Shown here piece by piece: positions 1-7,434 of a DNA stretch of 64,000 nt. A program made the translations under genes and the position numbers. The notes under the pieces were generated by a model. The model searched no databases, was not told where the DNA came from, and saw only the letters and a program-made list of their open reading frames with translations. Source of the stretch: JAHFUS01 sp035689115 (lineage in GTDB: Bacteria; Actinomycetota; Acidimicrobiia; Acidimicrobiales; GCA-2861595); contig DASSMA010000049.1 of NCBI GenBank assembly GCA_035689115.1, positions 37,345 to 101,344 on the forward strand, written 5' to 3'. How positions within the stretch are numbered: position 1 is the first letter of the stretch; the number at the start of each line of letters is the position of its first letter.

Positions 1-741
1 CGCGCCGCCCGGGAAGGCGTAGACGAGCCCGTCGCTGCCCGCCAGCCGGTAGCCGCCGCCCTGTCTGGAGGTGCTGATCCCGACGACCTTGCCCGGGAGG
101 CAGCGCCCGCCCATGGACCCGTAGGTCGGGGCGTTGAAGGCGAAGACCCCGCCGTCGGCGGCAACCATCCAGTAGCCGGCGCCGGATGGCAGGGCGGCCA
201 TGCCGACGACGGGCTGGTTGAGGACGATGGCGCCGGTGGACCCGTGGAAGCCGGCGTCGCCGAAGGCGAAGATGCCGCCGTCGGAGGCGACGAGCCAGTA
301 GCCGGCCCCCGAGGGCGTGGCCGCCATGCCGACGATCGGCTGGTTGAGCCGGATGTTCCCGGTGGAGCCGAAGAAGGCGGCGTCGCCGAAGGCGAAGATC
401 CCGCCGTCGGAGGCGACGAGCCAGTAGCCGTTGCCGCTCCGGGTGGCAGCCATGCCCACGATCGGCCTGTTGAGGGTCATGGCGCCGGTGGATCCCTGGA
501 ACGCGGCGTCGCCGTAGGCGAAGATCCCGCCGTCCGACGCCACCAGCCAGTAGCCGAGGGCCGACGCGGTGGTGGCCATGCCGACCACCGGCTTGCTGAG
601 GCCGCCGCCGACGACGGCGCCCTGGTACGTGCCGTCGGGCGGCGTCGGGGGGACGGCGGCGGCCGGTCGGGCGTACCCCACCGTCGTGGCCGCGACGGTC
701 AGCAGAACGGCCAGCGCGGGCAGAAGGCGGCGGGAGTGCAT
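1..741 (-). CDS. Secreted GYWLVASDGG-repeat protein, 3' end outside window
   Basis: This frame runs off the left edge, so 247 N-terminal codons are visible. The ATG at 741 opens a signal peptide: MHSRR, a hydrophobic stretch of about 18 residues, then an ARPAAA-type cleavage region near residue 29. It is followed by a 42-residue repeat (126 bp in DNA) built around GYWLVASDGGIFAFGD, then a Phe/Gly segment GSTG and a PIVGMAAT strand. Three good units and one diverged unit can be seen. Such repeats are common in exported actinobacterial proteins and look like short beta-blades. The function is unknown; a surface-exposed beta-propeller or adhesin-like role is inference. It is transcribed away from lemA. 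Confidence 0.8.
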   Translation of the reverse strand, partial: MHSRRLLPALAVLLTVAATTVGYARPAAAVPPTPPDGTYQGAVVGGGLSKPVVGMATTASALGYWLVASDGGIFAYGDAAFQGSTGAMTLNRPIVGMAATRSGNGYWLVASDGGIFAFGDAAFFGSTGNIRLNQPIVGMAATPSGAGYWLVASDGGIFAFGDAGFHGSTGAIVLNQPVVGMAALPSGAGYWMVAADGGVFAFNAPTYGSMGGRCLPGKVVGISTSRQGGGYRLAGSDGLVYAFPGGA

Positions 742-800
742 GGCGGCCAGTCTGCCCTTCCAGGCCGGACCCGTACACGCGGGCACTGAATGGCCACCCC

Positions 801-806
801 TAGAAT
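801..806 (+). promoter_or_regulatory. -10 box TAGAAT, leaderless start of lemA
   Basis: TAGAAT ends 6 bases before the GTG of lemA and no Shine-Dalgarno sequence lies between them. The mRNA probably begins at or next to the start codon. Confidence 0.55.
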
Positions 807-812
807 CGGGTC

Positions 813-1364
813 GTGGCCGTCGTATTCGTCGTCCTCGCCGTGGTCGTCCTCGCCGGCCTCTACTTCGTGTTCCAGTACAACGGGCTGGTCAAGCTCCGGA
901 ACCGGATCGAGGCGGCGTGGTCCCAGATCGACGTCCAGCTCCAGCGCCGGTACGACCTCGTCCCGAATCTGGTGGAGACGGTGAAGGGCTACGCCGCCCA
1001 CGAGAAGCAGGTGTTCGAGCGCGTCACCACCGCCCGGACGGCCGCCATCGACGCCAAGGGGGTGGCCGAGCAGGCCAAGGCGGAGAGCGGTTTCACCACC
1101 GCCCTGAAGTCGCTGTTCGCCGTGTCCGAGGCCTATCCCGAGCTCAAGGCCAACGAGAACTTCCTCGCCCTCCAGGAGGAGCTCACCGGGACGGAGGGCC
1201 GCATCGCCTACGCCCGGCAGTACTACAACGACATCGTGCAGAGCTACAACAGCAGGGTGCAGTCGTTCCCGAGCAACCTCGTGGCCAATGCGTTCCACTT
1301 CACCCAGCGCGAGTACTTCGAGGCCGACGACAGCTCGCGGCCCCCCGTGCAAGTGAAGTTCTGA
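813..1364 (+). CDS. lemA: LemA family membrane protein
   Basis: 183 residues with a GTG start. One N-terminal membrane helix (residues 1-20, almost all Val/Leu/Ala) precedes the family signature: IEAAWSQIDVQLQRRYDLVP at about 29-48, then the long helical segment VETVKGYAAHEKQVFERVT. The length and the signature are typical of LemA, a four-helix protein displayed outside the membrane. Its biochemical role is not settled. The next gene is an HtpX protease, a common pairing, and the gap of about 10 bases suggests co-transcription. The start is supported by a -10 box 6 bases upstream. Confidence 0.9.
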   Translation: MAVVFVVLAVVVLAGLYFVFQYNGLVKLRNRIEAAWSQIDVQLQRRYDLVPNLVETVKGYAAHEKQVFERVTTARTAAIDAKGVAEQAKAESGFTTALKSLFAVSEAYPELKANENFLALQEELTGTEGRIAYARQYYNDIVQSYNSRVQSFPSNLVANAFHFTQREYFEADDSSRPPVQVKF

Positions 1365-1374
1365 GCGGCCGCCG

Positions 1375-2286
1375 TTGTACGACCAGGTCACCACCAACAA
1401 GCGCCGGTCCGCGCTCCTCGTCGCCGGCTTCGTCGTCGTCGTCGTGGCGGCCGCCTGGGCGTTCAACCTCCTGGTCGGCGGCGGCCCCGTGGGCGTGGCG
1501 TTCGCCCTGGTGGTCGCCGGCGCCATCGCCTTCGGGTCGTACTGGAAGTCCGACGCCCTCGCCCTGGCCATGAGCCACGCCCGCCCCGCCGACCCGATCC
1601 AGTACGCCCGCCTGCACAACCTGGTGGAGGGGCTGTGCATCGCCGCCGGCCTGCCCAAGCCCCGGGTCTACGTGGTGGAGGACGACGCGCCGAACGCCTT
1701 CGCCACCGGCAGGGACCCGAAGCACGCGGCCGTCGCCGTCACCACCGGGCTCATGGCCAAGCTGAACCGCATCGAGCTCGAGGGCGTGCTCGCCCACGAA
1801 CTGAGCCATGTGAAGAACTACGACATCCTCGTCTCGACGCTGGCCGTCACCATGGTTGGGCTGTTGGCCCTGCTCTCCGACTGGGCGCTGCGCTTCCTGT
1901 GGTGGGGCGGGCCGCGCCACCGCGACGACCGGTCGGGCAACAGCGGCGGGGTGGGCGCCATCCTCTCCGTCGTGGGCTTCGCCCTGCTGCTCCTGGCACC
2001 GCTCATCGGCCGCCTGATGCAGTTCGCCGTCAGCCGGCGCCGGGAGTCGCTGGCCGACATGACCGGCGTGTCGCTCACCCGCTACCCGCCCGGGCTGGCG
2101 TCGGCCCTGGAGAAGCTGCGGGACGACCAGACGGTGGTCCACTCGGCGTCGCGCGCCACCGCCCATCTGTGGATCGAGTCGCCGGTGCCCCGCGACGAGT
2201 CGGAGGGCAAGCTGGCGTGGGTCGGCCGCCTCTTCGACACCCACCCGCCGCTCGAGGAGCGCATCCAGGCTCTCCGCGAGTTGTAG
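1375..2286 (+). CDS. htpX: HtpX-like membrane zinc metalloprotease
   Basis: 303 residues with a TTG start, 10 bases after lemA. Two membrane helices (about 14-33 and 38-56) come before the catalytic HELSH zinc motif at residues 141-145. Further membrane segments lie at about 155-175 and 197-215, and the third zinc ligand is probably the Glu of SRRRESLADMTG. The C-terminal DTHPPLEERIQAL is a family hallmark. Known HtpX proteins degrade damaged membrane proteins with their active site facing the cytoplasm. The lemA partnership supports an envelope quality-control role. Confidence 0.92.
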   Translation: MYDQVTTNKRRSALLVAGFVVVVVAAAWAFNLLVGGGPVGVAFALVVAGAIAFGSYWKSDALALAMSHARPADPIQYARLHNLVEGLCIAAGLPKPRVYVVEDDAPNAFATGRDPKHAAVAVTTGLMAKLNRIELEGVLAHELSHVKNYDILVSTLAVTMVGLLALLSDWALRFLWWGGPRHRDDRSGNSGGVGAILSVVGFALLLLAPLIGRLMQFAVSRRRESLADMTGVSLTRYPPGLASALEKLRDDQTVVHSASRATAHLWIESPVPRDESEGKLAWVGRLFDTHPPLEERIQALREL

Positions 2287-2312
2287 GGCCCGCCGAAGAT
2301 CCGGCGCGGCCG

Positions 2313-2318
2313 TAGAAT
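2313..2318 (+). promoter_or_regulatory. -10 box TAGAAT before pdxS
   Basis: TAGAAT lies 8 bases before the pdxS ATG with no ribosome-binding site between. The same hexamer precedes lemA. A leaderless transcript is likely. Confidence 0.55.
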
Positions 2319-2326
2319 CGACGGCG

Positions 2327-3220
2327 ATGCCCGACGTTCCCGCTCCCACCACCGGCACCGCACGCGTCAAGCGGGGGCTGGCCGAGATGCTGCGCGGCGG
2401 CGTGATCATGGACGTGGTCACCCCCGAGCAGGCCAAGGTCGCCGAGGACGCCGGCGCCGTCGCGGTCATGGCCCTGGAGCGGGTGCCGGCCGACATCCGG
2501 CGCGACGGCGGCGTGGCCCGCATGAGCGACCCGGCGATGATCGAGGGGATCATGGCGGCCGTCACCATCCCGGTGATGGCCAAGGCCCGCATCGGCCACA
2601 TCGGCGAGGCCCAGGTGCTGGAAGCGCTCGGCGTCGACTTCATCGACGAGTCCGAGGTGCTCACGCCGGCCGACCAGGCGCACCACATCGACAAATGGCC
2701 GTTCACGGTGCCCTTCGTCTGCGGCGCCACCAACCTGGGCGAGGCCTTGCGCCGCATTTCCGAGGGGGCGGCCATGATCCGCTCCAAGGGCGAGGCGGGT
2801 ACCGGCGACGTGCAGGAGGCGGTGCGCCACCTCCGGTCGATCCTGGGCGACATCCGGAAGATCACCACCGCCGACCCGGCCGAGCTGTACGGGTGGGCCA
2901 AGCAGCTCCAGGCCCCGGTCGCGCTGGTGCAGGAGCTGGCCGAGACCGGGAAGCTGCCGGTGCCGCTGTTCTGCGCCGGCGGCATCGCCACGCCGGCCGA
3001 CGCCTCGCTGGTCATGCAGCTGGGCGCCGAGGCCGTGTTTGTCGGCTCGGGGATCTTCAAGTCGTCCGACCCGCCGCGGATGGCCACCGCCATCGTGGAG
3101 GCCACCACCCACTTCCGCGACGCCGCCATCGTGGCCAAGGTCAGCCGGGGACTGGGCGAGGCCATGCGCGGGGTGGACGCGGCCACGGTCGACGTGAAGC
3201 TCGCCGATCGGGGCTGGTGA
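2327..3220 (+). CDS. pdxS: Pyridoxal 5'-phosphate synthase subunit PdxS
   Basis: 297 residues, the usual length. PdxS condenses ribose 5-phosphate, glyceraldehyde 3-phosphate and ammonia to pyridoxal 5'-phosphate. The TIM-barrel motifs are intact: GGVIMDVVTPEQA with Asp29, the sugar-binding Lys86 in PVMAKARIGH, the second lysine Lys154 in MIRSKGEAGTG, and the phosphate loops near FCAGGIATP and FVGSGIF. Ammonia comes from PdxT, encoded 18 bases downstream. The pair makes the DXP-independent vitamin B6 pathway. Start is the ATG behind a -10 box. Confidence 0.97.
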   Translation: MPDVPAPTTGTARVKRGLAEMLRGGVIMDVVTPEQAKVAEDAGAVAVMALERVPADIRRDGGVARMSDPAMIEGIMAAVTIPVMAKARIGHIGEAQVLEALGVDFIDESEVLTPADQAHHIDKWPFTVPFVCGATNLGEALRRISEGAAMIRSKGEAGTGDVQEAVRHLRSILGDIRKITTADPAELYGWAKQLQAPVALVQELAETGKLPVPLFCAGGIATPADASLVMQLGAEAVFVGSGIFKSSDPPRMATAIVEATTHFRDAAIVAKVSRGLGEAMRGVDAATVDVKLADRGW

Positions 3221-3238
3221 TGACCCAGAGGCCCCCAG

Positions 3239-3817
3239 GTGAAGGTCGGGGTCCTGGCTCTCCAGGGCGACGTCGCCGAGCACGCCTCGGCGCTGGCTGA
3301 CTGCGGCGCCCACGTCGTCGAGGTCCGCTCGCCCGGCCATCTGGCCGGCGTCGACGGCATGGTCCTGCCGGGCGGCGAGTCCACCACCATCTCCATGCTG
3401 CTGCAGCGGGCCGGGCTGTTCGAGCCGCTGGCCGAGCGGCTGGCCGGTGGGCTGCCGGCCTTCGGCACCTGCGCCGGCATGATCCTGCTGGCCGCCGACG
3501 TGCTCGACGGTCGCCCCGACCAGCGGAGCTTCGCCGCCATCGACGTCGGTGTGCGCCGCAACGCCTTCGGCCGCCAGGTGCAGTCCTTCGAGGCCGACCT
3601 CGAGGTCGCCGGCCTGGCCGGCGGGCCGCTCGACGCCGTGTTCATCCGCGCGCCGGTCGTGGAGCGGGTGGGCCCGGGCGTGGACGTGCTGGCCGCCGTC
3701 GACGGCCGGCCCGTGCTGTGCCGGCAGGGGCCGGTGCTGGTGTCGTCGTTCCACCCGGAGCTGTCGGGGGACCTGCGTCTCCACCGGCTGTTCCTCGACC
3801 TCTGCGAGGCGAACTGA
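3239..3817 (+). CDS. pdxT: Glutaminase subunit PdxT
   Basis: 192 residues with a GTG start. This class I glutamine amidotransferase releases ammonia from glutamine and channels it to PdxS. The beta-strand MKVGVLALQGD and the PGGESTT oxyanion motif (44-50) are present. The nucleophile is Cys78 in FGTCAGMILLA, and the His-Glu pair lies in SFHPEL near the C-terminus. The stop overlaps the next ATG by one base (TGATG), so the YebC gene should be translationally coupled. Confidence 0.96.
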   Translation: MKVGVLALQGDVAEHASALADCGAHVVEVRSPGHLAGVDGMVLPGGESTTISMLLQRAGLFEPLAERLAGGLPAFGTCAGMILLAADVLDGRPDQRSFAAIDVGVRRNAFGRQVQSFEADLEVAGLAGGPLDAVFIRAPVVERVGPGVDVLAAVDGRPVLCRQGPVLVSSFHPELSGDLRLHRLFLDLCEAN

Positions 3818-4569
3818 TGTCCGGACACTCCAAGTGGGCCACCATCAAGCACAAGAAGGGAGCCCAGGACAAGGCGCGGGGCAAGCTCTTCGCCAAGCTC
3901 ATCCGCCAGGTCGAGGTGGCCGCCAGGGAGGGCGGCGGCGACGTCACCGCCAACGCCACCCTGCGCACCATGGTGCAGAAGGCGCGCGACGCCTCGGTGC
4001 CGACCGACACCATCGACCGGGCCATCAAGCGGGGCACCGGCGAGTTGGAGGGCGTGCGCTACGAGCCCATCAACTACGAGGGCTACGCCCCGGGCGGGGT
4101 GGCGCTCATCGTCGAGTGCCTCACCGACAACCGCAACCGCACCGGCTCGGAGATCCGCTCCACCTTCAGCCGCAACGGCGGGTCGATGGCCGAGCCGGGT
4201 GCCGTGGCCTGGCAGTTCAACCGCCAGGGCGTGATCACCCTGCCCAAGTCGGCCGGCGGCGAGGAGGACCTCATGATGGCGGCCCTGGAGGCGGGCGCCG
4301 AGGACCTGGCCGACCTGGGCGAGGTGTGGCAGGTCACCTGCGCGCCGGGCGACCTGGGCGCCGTGCGCAAGGGCCTGGAGGACGCCGGCATCGCCGTCGA
4401 GTCGTCGGACCTCATCCTGGCCCCCACCACCCTCGTGCCCATCGAGGAGGAGGGTGAGGCCCGCCGGGTCCTGCGCCTCCTCGAGCTGCTCGAGGACCAC
4501 GACGACGTGCAGAACGTCTACGCCAACTTCGACATCCCCGACCGCATCATCGAGCTCGTGGAGGCCTAG
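3817..4569 (+). CDS. yebC: YebC/PmpR-family protein (TACO1-like)
   Basis: 250 residues from the ATG that overlaps the pdxT stop, giving the canonical N-terminus MSGHSKWATIKHKKGAQDKA. An earlier in-frame start would lie inside pdxT and is not needed. Family members are known as transcriptional regulators, and some YebC proteins help ribosomes through proline runs. Conserved blocks include NYEGYAPGGVALIVE and DNRNRT. In many actinobacteria it lies between pdxT and ruvC; here an exporter and a peroxiredoxin separate it from ruvC. Confidence 0.93.
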   Translation: MSGHSKWATIKHKKGAQDKARGKLFAKLIRQVEVAAREGGGDVTANATLRTMVQKARDASVPTDTIDRAIKRGTGELEGVRYEPINYEGYAPGGVALIVECLTDNRNRTGSEIRSTFSRNGGSMAEPGAVAWQFNRQGVITLPKSAGGEEDLMMAALEAGAEDLADLGEVWQVTCAPGDLGAVRKGLEDAGIAVESSDLILAPTTLVPIEEEGEARRVLRLLELLEDHDDVQNVYANFDIPDRIIELVEA

Positions 4570-4590
4570 GAGCCTGGTGTCTTTCGCGTT

Positions 4591-4605
4591 CGGCGCTCCG
4601 CGCCG
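4591..4605. terminator. Weak hairpin between convergent genes
   Basis: A 6-bp stem CGGCGC/GCGCCG with a 3-base loop lies between the stop of the YebC gene and the convergent exporter stop. No T-run follows, so terminator function is only a suggestion. Confidence 0.3.
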
Positions 4606-4659
4606 AGGGGCCGACCTACCCCTGACCAGCGCCTCTGCAGAGCAGACGAACTGCGTCTC

Positions 4660-5715
4660 CTAGGAGCTCTGGTCGGCGAAGCGGCGCGCGGCGCGCACCG
4701 GTTCTGCGACCAGAGGCGCGGTGGGGAGGCGCCGGCGCACGACGGCGGCGTAGTAGACGGCCACCGGGAAGCCCACCAGGAACGGGGCCGCCACCGCCGG
4801 CGCGGTGACCCAGGTGGTGCGCCGCAGGCGGGCGGCGTCCCACTGCCAGGCCGGGCGCACCGAGGCGTCGACGGCGGCCCACAGGGGGGCGCCGACCAGC
4901 ACGACCAGCAGGAGGGTGGCGCCGAGGGCCTCGTTGCTGAACTGGAGGAGCTTGAGGGCCGAGGCCAGCAGGATGACCACCAGGGCGGGGCGGATCACCA
5001 CGTCCGGGGCGCGGGAGGACACCCGGGCGCCCAGGTAGACGCCGGGAAGGCTCCCGACCAGCAGCGAGCCGGTGAGGCCCACGTCGACGTGCCCGAACAG
5101 GGCGTGGCTCAGGGTGGCCGCGCCCACCAGCGGGATGGCCTGGACCAGGTCGGTGCCCACCAGCTCCCGGGCCGAGAGCTGCGGATACAGCAGCAGCAGC
5201 ATGACGATCATGAGCGAGCCGGAGCCGACGGAGGTCATGCCGACGATGAAGCCGCCGGCCACGCCGATGAGCACGGTGGCCACCCGCTTGAGGGCCACCG
5301 GGGGGCGGTCGTCGCCACCAGGGCGGGACCGCAGGCCGAGCAGGGCCCGGGCCACCATGGCGGCGGCTGCCACCACCAGGGCCCAGCCGAGCAGCGACTT
5401 GATGCGCAGCGACACCTCGGGCCCGTCGCCCAGGTGGTTCAGCACGAAGACGCCCGCGGCCGCCGCCGGCACCGAGCCGATGCAGAGCCAGCGGGCCAGG
5501 CCCCAGTTCACCGTGCCCTTCCGGAAGTGGACGGTGGCGCCCACCGGCTTCATCACCAGCGAGGCGAGGAGGTCGCTCGACACGGCGGTACCGGGGTGGA
5601 CGCCGAACACCAGGACCAGGATCGGGGTCATCAGGGCGCCACCACCCATGCCGGTGAGGCCCACCGTGAAGCCGACGAGGGCGCCGGCCGCGGCCAGCGC
5701 GGCGTCGAAGTGCAC
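4660..5715 (-). CDS. TauE/SafE family sulfite or anion exporter
   Basis: 351 residues with a GTG start, preceded by the strong ribosome site GGAGG. About eight hydrophobic segments are visible, beginning with the family signature GALVGFTVGLTGMGGGALMTP and repeated as GVAGGFIVGMTSVGSGSLM in the second half, the internal duplication typical of the family. Known members export sulfite, sulfoacetate or similar organosulfur anions, or act as importers; the substrate here is not predictable. A near-perfect 32-bp palindrome overlaps the leader, suggesting repression by a dimeric regulator. It stands alone on the minus strand. Confidence 0.88.
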   Translation of the reverse strand: MHFDAALAAAGALVGFTVGLTGMGGGALMTPILVLVFGVHPGTAVSSDLLASLVMKPVGATVHFRKGTVNWGLARWLCIGSVPAAAAGVFVLNHLGDGPEVSLRIKSLLGWALVVAAAAMVARALLGLRSRPGGDDRPPVALKRVATVLIGVAGGFIVGMTSVGSGSLMIVMLLLLYPQLSARELVGTDLVQAIPLVGAATLSHALFGHVDVGLTGSLLVGSLPGVYLGARVSSRAPDVVIRPALVVILLASALKLLQFSNEALGATLLLVVLVGAPLWAAVDASVRPAWQWDAARLRRTTWVTAPAVAAPFLVGFPVAVYYAAVVRRRLPTAPLVAEPVRAARRFADQSS

Positions 5716-5725
5716 CCCCGCCTCC

Positions 5726-5757
5726 TTCCCGACAAAGCCGATCGGCTCAGTCGGGAA
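5726..5757. promoter_or_regulatory. 32-bp palindromic operator before the exporter gene
   Basis: Arms TTCCCGAC and GTCGGGAA enclose an inner perfect palindrome AGCCGATCGGCT, separated by two mismatched base pairs on each side. The site ends 11 bases from the exporter start codon and lies in the divergent region with the peroxiredoxin gene. A dimeric regulator, possibly sulfur- or redox-responsive, could bind here; the identity of the regulator is inference. Confidence 0.55.
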
Positions 5758-5818
5758 TCAAGCTACCACGGCGCAAATCGGGTGGGCGCGGGCCGTCCCG
5801 GCTGTTAAGGATTGAGGG

Positions 5819-6292
5819 GTGCCCGCCCCGTCGGTCGGCGAGATCGCCCCGGACTTCCTGCTTCCCGGCACGCCGGGCGGGAAGTGCTACTCCCTGGGCG
5901 ACTTCCGGGGCCGGGTGGTCGTGCTGGTGTTCTACCCGGCCGACGACACCCCGGTGTGCACCGCCCAGCTGGTCACCTACAACGCCGACCTCGAGCAGTT
6001 CGCCGACCTGGGCGCCGAGGTGGTGGCGGTGAGCCCCCAGGATGTGGCAAGCCACGAGGGCTTCGCCGCCCGCCACGGGCTCGAGTTCCCGCTCCTGTCG
6101 GACACCGACAAGCACGTGGGCCGGGCCTACGGGCTGGTGGGGCCGCTCGGGTACTACAAGCGGTCGGTGTTCGTGGTCGACGGCAACGGCGTCGTCCGGT
6201 ATGCCCACCGCTCCAGCCACGGCCTCACCTACCGGCCCACCGAGGAGCTGGTCACGGCCGTGCGGGAGGCGTCGGCACCAGCCGGCGCCTAG
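5819..6292 (+). CDS. bcp: Peroxiredoxin of the Bcp/AhpC-TSA class
   Basis: 157 residues with a GTG start and the purine-rich leader GGATTGAGG. Thioredoxin fold with LGDFRGRVVVLVFYP, then the peroxidatic cysteine in ADDTPVCTAQ at about residue 48. The second cysteine that many Bcp proteins carry five residues later is absent, so this looks like a 1-Cys or atypical enzyme needing an external thiol. It removes hydroperoxides in the cytoplasm. It lies upstream of the ruvCAB genes but ends with a short spacer before the ruvC promoter, so it is probably a separate unit. Confidence 0.9.
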   Translation: MPAPSVGEIAPDFLLPGTPGGKCYSLGDFRGRVVVLVFYPADDTPVCTAQLVTYNADLEQFADLGAEVVAVSPQDVASHEGFAARHGLEFPLLSDTDKHVGRAYGLVGPLGYYKRSVFVVDGNGVVRYAHRSSHGLTYRPTEELVTAVREASAPAGA

Positions 6293-6331
6293 CCCGGCCC
6301 GGGGATCCACCCCGGCCCGGCGCTCGTGGGC

Positions 6332-6337
6332 TACGCT
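6332..6337 (+). promoter_or_regulatory. -10 box TACGCT before ruvC
   Basis: TACGCT ends 9 bases before the ruvC ATG with no Shine-Dalgarno sequence. The identical hexamer precedes queA, so both units may start without a leader. Confidence 0.5.
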
Positions 6338-6346
6338 TGCGAACGC

Positions 6347-6853
6347 ATGTTCGCACTCGGCATCGATCCCGGGGTCTCCCGCTGCGGCTACGGCCTGGTG
6401 GAGCGCGAGCGCTCGTCGTACCGGGCGGTGGCGGCGGGCGTCATCACCACCCCGCCGGCCGACCCGCTGCCCGAGCGCCTGGCGTCGCTCGCCGCCGAGC
6501 TGGCCGACCTCCTGGCCCGGCACCGGCCCGAGGTGGTGGTCGTCGAGCGGGTCTTCTTCCAGACCAACGTGCGCACCGCCATGTCGGTGGGCCAGGCCAG
6601 CGGGCTGGCGCTGGCGGCCGCCTCGGCGGCCGGGTGCACGGTCGTCCAGTACACGGCCAACGAGGTGAAGCAGTCGGTCACGGGCTACGGCGGGGCCGGG
6701 AAGGAGCAGGTCCAGCGGATGGTGCAGTCGCTGCTCTCGCTGCCGGAGGTCCCGAAGCCACCCGACGTGGCCGACGCCCTCGCCCTCGCCCTGTGCCACC
6801 TGGCCATGGCGCCCCGGCTGGCCCGCGTCGAGGCGGCGGGGGGGCGGCAGTGA
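6347..6853 (+). CDS. ruvC: Holliday junction endonuclease RuvC
   Basis: 168 residues. RuvC resolves Holliday junctions by paired nicking. Catalytic acidic residues are visible: Asp7 in FALGIDPG, the Glu of VVVVERVFF, and the Asp pair in DVADALALALCH near the end. The ATG start gives the exact family N-terminus; an upstream GTG would precede the -10 box and is not used. The stop overlaps the ruvA GTG start by 3 bases, so translation is coupled. Confidence 0.97.
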   Translation: MFALGIDPGVSRCGYGLVERERSSYRAVAAGVITTPPADPLPERLASLAAELADLLARHRPEVVVVERVFFQTNVRTAMSVGQASGLALAAASAAGCTVVQYTANEVKQSVTGYGGAGKEQVQRMVQSLLSLPEVPKPPDVADALALALCHLAMAPRLARVEAAGGRQ

Positions 6854-7434
6854 TCGGCTCGCTGCGGGGCGTCGTCCTCGACCGGCTGCCGCCGGCCGAG
6901 CTGCTGCTGGAGGTGGGCGGCGTGGGGTACCGGGTCAGCGTCACCCCCGGCGCCCTGGGCGCCGGCACCCCCGGCCAGCCCTTGTTCCTCCACGTCCACA
7001 CCCACGTGCGGGAGGACGCCATCGTGCTCTACGGCTTCCCCACCGCCGACGAGCGGCGGTGCTTCGAGGCCCTGCTGGGTGCCCACGGGGTGGGGCCGGG
7101 GCTGGCCATGGCCATCCTGTCGGTGCTCTCGCCCCAGTCGCTGCGCCGGGCGGTGGCCACCGAGGACGCCGACGCCCTCACCGCCGTGCCCGGAGTGGGG
7201 CGCAAGACGGCGGCCCGGCTCCTGCTCGAGCTCCAGTCGCGCCTCGACCTGCCCCTCGACGACCTGCCGGCACCGGTGCCCGGCGGCTCGTCCCACGCCG
7301 AGGTTCGAGCCGCCCTCGAGGGCCTCGGCTACGGCTCCGACGAGGTGCGCCACGCACTCCGGCTCCTGCCCGGGGAGGGCACCGTCGAGGAGCTGCTCAC
7401 CTCGGCCCTCCGGCAGATGGCGGGCGCTAGATGA
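6850..7434 (+). CDS. ruvA: Holliday junction branch-migration subunit RuvA
   Basis: 194 residues with a GTG start overlapping the ruvC stop (GTGA). The N-terminal OB fold begins MIGSLRGVVLDRL. Two helix-hairpin-helix motifs follow, with GAHGVGPGLAMAIL and VPGVGRKTAARLLLEL. The C-terminal RuvB-binding domain carries ALEGLGYGSDEVRHAL. RuvA tetramers bind the four-way junction and load RuvB. The stop overlaps the ruvB ATG (ATGA), keeping all three resolvasome genes coupled. Confidence 0.97.
   Translation: MIGSLRGVVLDRLPPAELLLEVGGVGYRVSVTPGALGAGTPGQPLFLHVHTHVREDAIVLYGFPTADERRCFEALLGAHGVGPGLAMAILSVLSPQSLRRAVATEDADALTAVPGVGRKTAARLLLELQSRLDLPLDDLPAPVPGGSSHAEVRAALEGLGYGSDEVRHALRLLPGEGTVEELLTSALRQMAGAR

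Noticed and set aside
143..600. Tandem 126-bp DNA repeats at the left edge as a satellite or CRISPR-like element
   Set aside because: The repeats keep one reading frame with protein-level conservation (GYWLVASDGG) and have no unique spacers, so they are coding repeats.
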